DNA of 54,327 nt from CAZOZK01 sp964584245 (GTDB lineage: Bacteria > Patescibacteriota > Microgenomatia > UBA1400 > PJMF01): contig CAZOZK010000001.1 of assembly GCA_964584245.1 (NCBI GenBank), positions 1 to 54,327 of the forward strand, written 5' to 3'. Shown piece after piece: positions 1 to 7,605 of this stretch (positions are counted from its first letter, which is position 1; every line of letters starts with the position of its first letter). The translations under genes and the position numbers were made by a program. Below the pieces are notes generated by a model. That model made no database searches, was not told where the DNA came from, and was given only the letters and a program-made list of their open reading frames with translations.

Positions 1-1
1 T

Positions 2-1525
2 GAAAGAGATTACTATAAAGCCAAGGCAGAAGTGCTTAAAAAAAAGCTTTTGTATGTTATTCAGCAACATTTTCAAGAAAACCCAGCATTATTTTCTCAA
101 GGGGATAGGTTTAATTTTACTTTGACAGTACCCCAAAAAAAAGAGCAGCAATACATGCAATTTACTATTTTTTTTAAGGTAGATGAAAGCGAAAATAGAG
201 AATTTACATTTGAATACTATGGAGAACCTCAAGATCTTAAAGATATTAGTTCATCAAATGCAATTGCTCCTACTAATGAGAATAAAGCTCCAAAAGAACC
301 TATAAAAACTGAAGAGCCTGATAATCCCTCGGCTGAGCAGGCGGTAATGGTGGAGCATGCTTTTGCTCAAATAACTGGACTATACAATATTCTATATTCT
401 ATCCAAAGAAACAATGCTGAAGGGAGTGAGTGGAAAGTTACAGGACAGCTGCACAGAATAATACTAGGGGATTTGAAAAATGAATTAGGTAAAGATATCA
501 ATGATATTGAGGAATTAGGAGAACGATTTAAGTTACTTAATGCTAAGTTTGATAATAAAATTAAAGGCAACGTATTAGCTTTAGAAGTTTCATTAGATAA
601 AAAATACAATGAAGTGGGACCAGATGGAAATAAACAACCAAAAGAGCCATTCACCAAAGATGGTACAAGCACAGTACAGATCAATGATATCGCAAAACTC
701 ATATTAACATGGACAGTGAAGAATGGGGAGGTTAGTTTTAAAGTTACTATTGTCAAAATTGATATTGAAATTACTCAGTTGGATGAATTAGATGATGCTA
801 GTTTGGAACCAGCTGCTGAAGTATCCCAGATTTCTGCTCCTGAATTACTTACCCAATTCTTTGATACTTCTGATTATGTTAAGGGTTTATTGAATGCAAT
901 TGATAATATGTATAGAAAACGAGATTTTTCAGATGCAGATAGATCTTACATAACAGGAATTATTGAATCAATAAAATCTGAACTAAAGAAGCAGTTTGCT
1001 GGCAATGCCTACAAACAAAAGATGGGTTCAATATATAATTTTGAATACAACCTGACCAACGTTACCTTCTTTATTTCAAGTGAGGAAAGAGATGAGGGAG
1101 TTGAGTTTAACATTGGGCTTACTCGTGTTACAAGTGAAAGTCAGGAGCAAACTGATTATCAAGAGTTTGCTAGAAAATTTGAGCAAGATATTAACGAATC
1201 TGAATGGCCTGCAAAAATTGAGGCTATTTGTTGGTTTGCTAAAGATGACCCAAAGAAGGAAATAACTCTTACGCTTAGTGAAAAACCACAGGATATTGAA
1301 ATGCTTATAGAATCGTATTCTATTCTCAGCACACATGATCGAGAACTTGCTTTTTTTATTGGTAAAATGTTAAATAATCATTCAAATTTTTTGGATGCTC
1401 GTGAGCAGCAAGGGAAACCATATACTGTAGTTAAAACTAACAATGGAAATATGAAAGTTGATTGGGCAAAGAAGGATACTAACGGTGATCGTCAGTTTAC
1501 TATTACTTTTGATTTCAGCAAGTGA
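2..1525 (+). CDS. Unknown protein, 5' end cut by window edge
   Basis: I do not recognise a family. The reading frame is open back to base 2 with no stop, so the GTG at 32 is probably not the true start and the gene likely begins outside the window. The visible ~507 residues contain no membrane segment or signal peptide. Predicted beta-rich stretches (residues ~25-75 of the part after the GTG and again ~340-380, with similar phrases around FNF/YNFEY and F-x-I-F/FFIS) alternate with charged helical stretches, suggesting two related copies of one module; this is an impression, not an alignment. A Pro/Glu-rich linker lies near residues 80-105. The gene is visibly more AT-rich than rho next door, as is the other unknown gene at 6409. 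It ends in TGA and is followed by a 366-nt gap. Confidence 0.7.
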   Translation, partial: ERDYYKAKAEVLKKKLLYVIQQHFQENPALFSQGDRFNFTLTVPQKKEQQYMQFTIFFKVDESENREFTFEYYGEPQDLKDISSSNAIAPTNENKAPKEPIKTEEPDNPSAEQAVMVEHAFAQITGLYNILYSIQRNNAEGSEWKVTGQLHRIILGDLKNELGKDINDIEELGERFKLLNAKFDNKIKGNVLALEVSLDKKYNEVGPDGNKQPKEPFTKDGTSTVQINDIAKLILTWTVKNGEVSFKVTIVKIDIEITQLDELDDASLEPAAEVSQISAPELLTQFFDTSDYVKGLLNAIDNMYRKRDFSDADRSYITGIIESIKSELKKQFAGNAYKQKMGSIYNFEYNLTNVTFFISSEERDEGVEFNIGLTRVTSESQEQTDYQEFARKFEQDINESEWPAKIEAICWFAKDDPKKEITLTLSEKPQDIEMLIESYSILSTHDRELAFFIGKMLNNHSNFLDAREQQGKPYTVVKTNNGNMKVDWAKKDTNGDRQFTITFDFSK

Positions 1526-1635
1526 TAGTATTTGTGAGACAAACTTTTATTTAAGTTGTTAAGTTTGTACATCAAGATAGTTTATTGGTTTTTTTGAACT
1601 TTGTTTGCTTTACCACTTTGCCACTCACACCCCTT

Positions 1636-1664
1636 TTGACTTCCTAACCAAAATCTGTCATAAT
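1636..1664 (+). promoter_or_regulatory. Sigma-70-type promoter for rho
   Basis: The -35 element TTGACT (1636-1641) and -10 element CATAAT (1659-1664) are separated by exactly 17 bp. Transcription would start near 1671, giving rho a leader of roughly 220 nt. Long rho leaders are known to carry autoregulation in other bacteria; whether that happens here is inference. Confidence 0.6.
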
Positions 1665-1677
1665 ACTCACATATTCG

Positions 1678-1695
1678 AAAAGTGGTTTCACTTTT
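1678..1695 (+). terminator. Weak hairpin with T run, terminator or attenuator candidate
   Basis: AAAAGTG (1678-1684) can pair with CACTTTT (1689-1695) around a GTTT loop, and the T run continues to 1698. The stem is short and AT-rich, so termination would be weak. It lies after the -10 at 1659-1664, so it would be at about +8 of the rho transcript as well as at the end of any read-through from the upstream gene. Confidence 0.25.
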
Positions 1696-1891
1696 TTTCA
1701 AGTTGAATCAAGAAGCCACGCAAAATTTCAGAATCGAAATAAGTATCCAAACATAGGTAGTGTACATTTTTTTTACTCAACACAGATCTGCTACTTAGCT
1801 ACGTATAGTCTTATTTCACCGTACAGGTATGTACACACATTCAATTATAAAAAATCTTACATAATAAAAAACCCTACCTTGAGGATATCGT

Positions 1892-3718
1892 ATGCCAAGA
1901 ACAGCACGCAGTACAAAGGATGACTCTATGATCGACACACAAGACACAGTTGAAAAAATTGAAAAGCCAAAAGAATCAGCAGTAAAATCTCCAGTGGAAA
2001 CTCCCGCAGAAACATCTGCAAAGATTTCAAAAGAAATCTCAAAAGAACTCCCGACAGAAACTCCCGCATCTCCCGCAAAAAAAATAACCAAAAAAATTGT
2101 TCCAGTAGAACCTTTGGTCAAAAAAATCAGTAAAACAGAAGTGAGTGCAGCTCTAACAACCTCTTCAGCATCTGTTGAATCACAGGAATCTCAAGATACG
2201 CAGCAAGAATCTCAATCACCAGCTCAACCAGTTTCTCAATACGCCGATTCAACCAGCGGGTTTAGTGGCAGCACTCAGTCGGTGTCTGGCATGAGATCGA
2301 GTGGAAATTCATATACTCGAAGCGAAACGTATCCAGCAAATTCAAATTCGAGCAACAGCATGCGAAGTCGTATGACTAGTGGCATTAGCAACGGCCGATC
2401 TAGAATGGGAATGGGTCGCGGTAATGATCGCAACAATGACCGAAATAATGACCGCGGCGGCAGAATGCAGAATAACTCAGCAAATAACTCCAACAACTCA
2501 GATAGCTACAGCGACTTGAACGGCAACTCCGGCAACGGATCAGGCATCGGCTCTGGCGGCTCAAACGCAAGTTCAGCCGCAACCAGCGCGCTCGCCATCA
2601 AACAAATCAAAGGTGTGCTCGATCTTTCTCGAGACGGCCATGGTGTAGTTCGCGTCAGTTACTCACAAGATGACATGGATGCGTACATCGCAACGTCACA
2701 AATTCGCCGCCTCAAACTGCGACCTGGTGATATTGTGGAAGGTCCAGCTCGAGAGCCAAAAGAGAACGAGCGCTATTGGGGCATGCTCAAAGTTGACATG
2801 GTCAACGGCAAGCCAGCTCAAGAATTTCAATCAGACCGCATCAAGTTTTACAACTTAACCCCAGTGTATCCAGATGAACAAATCAAATTGGAAACTGGCG
2901 ATGAACCATTGTCACTTCGTATCATCGATATGATTGCGCCAATTGGTAAAGGTCAAAGAAGTTTGATTGTGTCTCCTCCAAAAGCAGGTAAGACGAGTTT
3001 GCTCAAAGATATGGCAACTGGTATTGCAAAAAACCATCCTGAAATTCACTTGATGGCAGTTTTGGTCGGGGAGCGCCCTGAAGAAGTCACTGATATTCGC
3101 CGCCATATCCACACCCTGACTAAGGGCGTTGGTGAGGTTGCAGCTAGTAACTTTGATGAACCAGCGGATGAGCAGTGTCGTGTGGCTGAGTTGGCACTTG
3201 AGCGCGCAAAGCGTATGGTGGAAGCCGGTCGCGATGTGTTGATTTTGCTTGACTCTATTACTCGTTTGGCTCGCGCGTATAACTTGGCAATTCCTACATC
3301 TGGTAGAACACTTTCTGGAGGATTTGATCCAGCAGCTTTGTTCCCACCAAAGAAATTCTTTGGAGCGGCCCGTAACTTTGAAGTTCCAGGTAGTTTGACC
3401 ATTATTGGAACTGCTTTGGTCGATACCGGATCTCGTATGGACGACCTCGTGTACGAAGAGTTTAAGGGTACAGGTAATCAAGAAGTACATTTGGATCGCT
3501 ACTTGGCAGAACGAAGAATTTATCCAGCAGTTGATGTCCAGCGCTCTGGCACTCGCCGAGATGATCTCTTGATTGATGCTATGACCTACCAAGCAGTGGT
3601 GACATTGCATCGTATGCTTGATACACTAGATCGCGATGATCGAACTAATACGCTGATTTCTCAGCTCAAACGAACCAAGAGTAACAAAGATTTCTTGGCT
3701 GGGCTGAAGGCAGGGTAG
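1892..3718 (+). CDS. rho: Transcription termination factor Rho with long N-terminal extension
   Basis: This is the hexameric RNA-dependent ATPase that ends transcription. The last ~375 residues match Rho closely: RNA-binding OB fold from ~233, P-loop PPKAGKTSLL near 361, Walker B region LILLDSITRLARAYN near 451, and the conserved GAARNFEVPGSLTIIGTAL and EEFKGTGNQEVHL segments. The protein is 608 residues against about 420 in E. coli. The extra ~230 N-terminal residues are low-complexity: first Lys/Glu/Pro/Thr-rich, then Ser-rich, then an Arg/Gly/Asn-rich stretch (GRGNDRNNDRNNDRGG) and a Gly/Ser/Asn tail. Such extensions are known in Actinobacteria and other groups and may add RNA binding or promote assembly. 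The ATG at 1892 has GAGG at 1881-1884, 7 nt upstream. It ends in TAG. Confidence 0.97.
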   Translation: MPRTARSTKDDSMIDTQDTVEKIEKPKESAVKSPVETPAETSAKISKEISKELPTETPASPAKKITKKIVPVEPLVKKISKTEVSAALTTSSASVESQESQDTQQESQSPAQPVSQYADSTSGFSGSTQSVSGMRSSGNSYTRSETYPANSNSSNSMRSRMTSGISNGRSRMGMGRGNDRNNDRNNDRGGRMQNNSANNSNNSDSYSDLNGNSGNGSGIGSGGSNASSAATSALAIKQIKGVLDLSRDGHGVVRVSYSQDDMDAYIATSQIRRLKLRPGDIVEGPAREPKENERYWGMLKVDMVNGKPAQEFQSDRIKFYNLTPVYPDEQIKLETGDEPLSLRIIDMIAPIGKGQRSLIVSPPKAGKTSLLKDMATGIAKNHPEIHLMAVLVGERPEEVTDIRRHIHTLTKGVGEVAASNFDEPADEQCRVAELALERAKRMVEAGRDVLILLDSITRLARAYNLAIPTSGRTLSGGFDPAALFPPKKFFGAARNFEVPGSLTIIGTALVDTGSRMDDLVYEEFKGTGNQEVHLDRYLAERRIYPAVDVQRSGTRRDDLLIDAMTYQAVVTLHRMLDTLDRDDRTNTLISQLKRTKSNKDFLAGLKAG

Positions 3719-3779
3719 GGTTCAAGATACCTGATAAAGTAGCGAAGCACGAGTAAACAGCATCGAAAGGTTTGTGACA

Positions 3780-4943
3780 ATGTCACATGTGACGATACAA
3801 GTTAGATTGCCATTCAAGTGGCCGTTCAAAGCGCCATTCAAACTGCCTGCTTTTTTCAAAGATTTGAGTGATTTCGTGTTTTTTTTGCGCAAATATACCA
3901 GATTGCGCGGGTACGAGCGTTTTTCTCAGTTTGAAACTCTCAAAGATGTGCTGGTGGATTTGTTGTACAAGCGTCGTGGTAGATATGCCCGACCATTTTT
4001 ACATTTTGGAACCGTTAGTTTAATTTTTGTGGTTATTACCTTTGGTCCATTTTTGTTCCGTGAGGATACCGATGGCGGCGAGCAAGGTTCTCAAGGAATT
4101 TTGGCTACAGCTGATGCTTTTTCGACAGATTTCTATACGATTCAAGCAGATGAAGTCCGCCAATACCGCGGTGGTGAAATTATCATCCATCAAGTGCAAG
4201 ACGGGGAGACGCTTAGCTCAATTGCTGCTCGCTACAGTTTGCAGCTCGAAACCATTTTGTGGGAAAATAATTTGACCGAAAAATCCACTCTCAAGCCTGG
4301 ACAAGAGCTACGGATTTTACCGGTGGATGGTGTCAAACATAAAGTTGCCCGCGGAGAAACAATTTTTACCATTGGAAAACGCTACGGTCTTGATGATGAT
4401 TCTCAAGTGCAGGTGATTGTCGACTATCCATTTAATGAATTTTTGAATGAAGAGACATTTGAGTTGGCTATTGGTCAGGAGCTCATGATTCCTGGTGGTA
4501 TTATGCCAAAAGCGATCGCATCCCCAACTCGTACGATTCGTACCATTGCTACAACACCAGATGCAGGATCGGTTACGGCGACTGGCAGTTTTGTTTGGCC
4601 GGCTGCGGGTCGTATCACCCAAGGATATTTCTTTTATCACAAAGCTATCGACATTGCGAACCGCAGTGGTGGTGCTATTTTGGCTGCGGATGCGGGTGTG
4701 GTCACGGTGGCTGGTTGGATTGACAACTCGGGGTACGGAAACCGCGTCATGATTGATCATGGCAATGGGTATGTCACGTTGTATGCTCATATGAGTGCAG
4801 TGTCGGTTACTCCAGGACAGCGAGTGAATAGAGGAGATGTGCTCGGCCAAATGGGAAACACTGGTCGCTCGACGGGTACTCACTTGCACTTTGAAGTCCG
4901 CCAAGGTGGTGGTTTGCTTAACCCAATGAGTTTCTTGAGATAA
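3780..4943 (+). CDS. Membrane-anchored LysM/M23 peptidoglycan hydrolase
   Basis: A predicted zinc endopeptidase that cuts peptidoglycan cross-links outside the membrane. In order: basic cytoplasmic N-terminus, one membrane segment (~73-93), LysM 1 (~131-180, starting HQVQDGETLSSIA), LysM 2 (~184-235, HKVARGETIFTIG), and an M23 (LytM) domain (~273-383). The zinc ligands look intact: H287 and D291 in HxxxD, and H368/H370 in HLHFE, so the enzyme should be active rather than a degenerate activator. I chose ATG at 3780 because GAAAGG (3765-3770) lies 9 nt before it; an in-frame GTG at 3774 would be only 3 nt from that site. It sits 61 nt after rho and 17 nt before obg. Likely role: cell wall growth or division. 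Confidence 0.9.
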   Translation: MSHVTIQVRLPFKWPFKAPFKLPAFFKDLSDFVFFLRKYTRLRGYERFSQFETLKDVLVDLLYKRRGRYARPFLHFGTVSLIFVVITFGPFLFREDTDGGEQGSQGILATADAFSTDFYTIQADEVRQYRGGEIIIHQVQDGETLSSIAARYSLQLETILWENNLTEKSTLKPGQELRILPVDGVKHKVARGETIFTIGKRYGLDDDSQVQVIVDYPFNEFLNEETFELAIGQELMIPGGIMPKAIASPTRTIRTIATTPDAGSVTATGSFVWPAAGRITQGYFFYHKAIDIANRSGGAILAADAGVVTVAGWIDNSGYGNRVMIDHGNGYVTLYAHMSAVSVTPGQRVNRGDVLGQMGNTGRSTGTHLHFEVRQGGGLLNPMSFLR

Positions 4944-4949
4944 GTAAGG

Positions 4950-4955
4950 TATAAT
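4950..4955 (+). promoter_or_regulatory. -10-like TATAAT directly before obg, leaderless start candidate
   Basis: TATAAT ends 5 nt before the obg ATG and is the centre of a perfect 13-bp palindrome, AGGTATAATACCT (4947-4959). Initiation at the usual distance would place the transcript start on or beside the ATG. No convincing -35 is visible, so this is a moderate call. Confidence 0.4.
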
Positions 4956-4960
4956 ACCTC

Positions 4961-6358
4961 ATGATTGATTTAGTCAAACTCGCACTCAAAGCAGGCAACG
5001 GCGGTAATGGTCGTGTGGCTTTTCGTCGCGAGAAGTACGTTTCCAAGGGTGGCCCGAATGGAGGACAGGGTGGAAATGGTGGATCGATTATTTTGCGCGC
5101 GAACGCGCGCATGAACACACTCGGCCATTTGGCAGGTGTTAAGGAAATTATTGCGCAGGTTGGTCAGGCTGGCGGCAAAAGTCAGTTAACTGGTCGCGCA
5201 GGCGAGCATACCATTATTGAAGTTCCGGTTGGCACCATTGTGTGGCAACTCGAGAGAAATACAGTCGCGCGCAGAAGAGAATATGGCAGTAGATGGGATG
5301 ATCGGGTCGCGCAAATTAAAGCAGCTGCACGAATTCAGGATGAGGTTGACGATGAAGATGAAGCCATTGATGAAGATCTCTTGGATGAGGGTGAAGATGA
5401 CGATTCTGAAGTGAATCAAAATGATGAAAATAATCAAAATGAAGAAAATGAGGAGCAGCAGCCCATCATTGTAGAAGACAAAGAAATTGAACTTCGCCGC
5501 CCGCTCAAACGTAGTTTTGCCAAGTTTTCTTTTTATGAGCTAGAAAAAGAAACCGAGCGCGTACCGATGCAAAGACCAGATGAAATTTCGCATGTAGAAA
5601 ATTTTTCACTCAAAAACGTTGATCTCAAACAAGTTGAAAAAGCCAAATTAATTTCTATGGACACTGATGGCCAAGAATTTGTGTTATGCCAAGGCGGATT
5701 TGGTGGTCGCGGCAATGAATCATTCAAAGGTCCTGCGCGAACCACACCAATGTTGGCAGAGTATGGTACGTACGGCGAACAACGCCTTGTTATGCTTGAG
5801 TTACAACTATTTGCTGATGTCGGTTTGGTAGGTTTGCCAAATGCGGGCAAAAGTACTTTTTTGAGTCGTGTCACCAAAGCAAATCCACGTATTGAAGCGT
5901 ATCCATTTACCACTCTTGAGCCACAGCTAGGCATTTGGAAGGGTAAAGATGGCGGTGAAATTGTGGTAGCCGACATTCCTGGATTAATTGAAGGTGCGAG
6001 TATGGGTAAAGGCCTGGGATACACCTTTTTGCGCCACATTCGTGCGTGTCGAAAATTGCTTTTTTTCTTGACTCCAAGTGAAGATACGTTTGGACAACTC
6101 CAATCCGGTCAAGTTTCTGCCGCGCAACTAGTTGATGAGCTGGAGGCTCAGTTTAAAGTGCTGCTCGACGAACTCGCAGCATTTGACGCTGTGTTGTTAG
6201 AAAAAGATAGAGTCGTGTGTTTCAACAAAATCGACTTATTGCCACAAGAAATCCTCGATGAAATCTCCAAAATCCTCAAAAAAAGAAAATTGGACTGGCG
6301 CTTGGTCAGCACCTTTACAGGCGATGGCTTAGTTGACCTTCATGATTTACTGGTGTAA
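4961..6358 (+). CDS. obg: GTPase Obg with acidic insertion in the Obg domain
   Basis: Obg/CgtA is an essential ribosome-associated GTPase. The glycine-rich Obg fold begins at the N-terminus (GNGGNGRVAFRREKYVSKGG) and resumes at ~236 (QGGFGGRGNESF). Between these, at ~95-236, a ~140-residue insertion replaces a loop normally about 20 residues long; its core (~126-173) is almost entirely Asp/Glu/Asn/Gln. The GTPase domain is complete: G1 GLPNAGKST at ~291, switch threonines in the AYPFTTLEPQLG segment, G3 DIPGLIEG at ~337 and G4 NKID at ~422. The C-terminus ends shortly after G5, so the variable Obg C-terminal domain is absent. The gene starts 17 nt after the M23 gene. ATG chosen because the -10-like box sits right before it. 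Confidence 0.95.
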   Translation: MIDLVKLALKAGNGGNGRVAFRREKYVSKGGPNGGQGGNGGSIILRANARMNTLGHLAGVKEIIAQVGQAGGKSQLTGRAGEHTIIEVPVGTIVWQLERNTVARRREYGSRWDDRVAQIKAAARIQDEVDDEDEAIDEDLLDEGEDDDSEVNQNDENNQNEENEEQQPIIVEDKEIELRRPLKRSFAKFSFYELEKETERVPMQRPDEISHVENFSLKNVDLKQVEKAKLISMDTDGQEFVLCQGGFGGRGNESFKGPARTTPMLAEYGTYGEQRLVMLELQLFADVGLVGLPNAGKSTFLSRVTKANPRIEAYPFTTLEPQLGIWKGKDGGEIVVADIPGLIEGASMGKGLGYTFLRHIRACRKLLFFLTPSEDTFGQLQSGQVSAAQLVDELEAQFKVLLDELAAFDAVLLEKDRVVCFNKIDLLPQEILDEISKILKKRKLDWRLVSTFTGDGLVDLHDLLV

Positions 6359-6408
6359 CTTTTGTGATAGAGTATGAGCACATAATTGGCGCATACGAAA
6401 GGATTACT

Positions 6409-7602
6409 ATGGCAATTTCTAATCTCGAAAGACTAAGAGAAGAGTTGGACAATCAACGAGATACTGTGGGATTTATTTTTCTTGACGTTCTAAATGATGG
6501 GCCTTTTACTCATCCACTTATTTCTGAATTAGCGGAGTTAGATAACACTCCTGAATTGCAAAAAGTGTCTCATGGGGAGTGGAAAATGTATGCTAAAGGG
6601 TCAGATCCTAAAATATTAATTGATGAAGTCGCAGGGGCTGGTTGGTTTATTGATCACCGCACAAGCAAAGAAGTAAAACCAGATTTTCCGGACTATGAGC
6701 ATAGTTTAAATGAAGGTGATATCCATGTGTTTTTTTCTCATCATATAGATGAATCAAATACCAAAGTAGCTGTACCACGAGCAATATTCTATATTCCAAG
6801 AAATATCACAGCTAGATTTAGATGGGAAGAAATAATCATTCAGGGTATTGATAGCGATAGAAATTTAGATCCTTTTGTAGTTAAAGAGGTTCATAAAAAA
6901 TTGCTTGAGTTTGGCGATCATTTTGATTTTAAAAATGCAAATATAAGAATGTTAGATACACGGAAGTTACTTTATTTAGCTTGGAAGAAATTACTAGGGG
7001 AAGAACTATCTGACGATCCAGAAGTGTTGGAAAAACTTGAACTGGAAGGGGAGGAGTTATTTGGTGAGGCTGATACAACGCTTGCTTTCACCAAAAAACA
7101 ACTGAGTTTCTTGTACGAAAATCCTCAAATTAATAGTTATCTCTATGATGATCAAGATATTCTTAAGTACCTGCGTAAAGATACAGATAAACTTGAGGTT
7201 GCAGGTATATTATCTGGAGTGCCCAGTGAAGATATTGCTACCAATCTTGGCCAAATCACAGATGAAACAAGAACATATGTTGGACCACTTTCTAAGGATG
7301 TATTCGTAAATCCAGCTACTGGGGAATTGAGAGAAAATCTTAAATTCATTTACCGAGATTTACCTGGCAAACAAATTATCCCCAGAATAGTACCAATTAT
7401 TAGAGGGAAAAAAGCTATTAAATTTCAAATACAGGTGCAAGATCTTGGTTTGAGATTGCCATCTTCACAAGATCTTCGGAAAAAAGCGAAAGAACTTGGT
7501 TTTAAGTTTGAAAATAATACTCTATGGGAAAAAAGTCCAAAAGAGGCACCACATGCATGGATGCCTGATATGATACTTTATGTAGTAATACCTTTAGAGT
7601 AA
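6409..7602 (+). CDS. Unknown soluble protein, 397 residues
   Basis: No family recognised. The frame could open at GTG 6364, but GAAAGG at 6397-6402 lies 6 nt before ATG 6409, which I take as the start; the first residues then read MAISNLERLREEL. No signal peptide or membrane segment. The protein is charged, with a helical acidic middle (~205-235) and a C-terminal part with several beta-strand-like stretches (KKAIKFQIQVQDLGLRLP). It follows obg by 50 nt and ends only 3 bp from the convergent giant surface gene. It is AT-rich relative to obg, which may point to an accessory origin. I cannot assign a function. Confidence 0.75.
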   Translation: MAISNLERLREELDNQRDTVGFIFLDVLNDGPFTHPLISELAELDNTPELQKVSHGEWKMYAKGSDPKILIDEVAGAGWFIDHRTSKEVKPDFPDYEHSLNEGDIHVFFSHHIDESNTKVAVPRAIFYIPRNITARFRWEEIIIQGIDSDRNLDPFVVKEVHKKLLEFGDHFDFKNANIRMLDTRKLLYLAWKKLLGEELSDDPEVLEKLELEGEELFGEADTTLAFTKKQLSFLYENPQINSYLYDDQDILKYLRKDTDKLEVAGILSGVPSEDIATNLGQITDETRTYVGPLSKDVFVNPATGELRENLKFIYRDLPGKQIIPRIVPIIRGKKAIKFQIQVQDLGLRLPSSQDLRKKAKELGFKFENNTLWEKSPKEAPHAWMPDMILYVVIPLE

Positions 7603-7605
7603 TTT

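Larger units (their letters stand above)
1526..1891. other. Intergenic region upstream of rho
   Basis: This 366-nt AT-rich gap holds the promoter described at 1636-1664, a weak hairpin at 1678-1695, and a possible 11-codon reading frame (ATG at 1829, stop TAA at 1862-1864) just before rho. The tiny frame has no good ribosome binding site, so I do not call it a gene. If the promoter is used, rho has a leader of about 220 nt. Nothing else was recognised. Confidence 0.6.

Noticed and set aside
1829..1864. 11-codon leader peptide before rho
   Set aside because: No usable ribosome site; kept only as a remark in the leader finding.
2912..3610. 232-codon frame opposite rho
   Set aside because: Antisense to a strongly conserved gene, no start signal, no domain.
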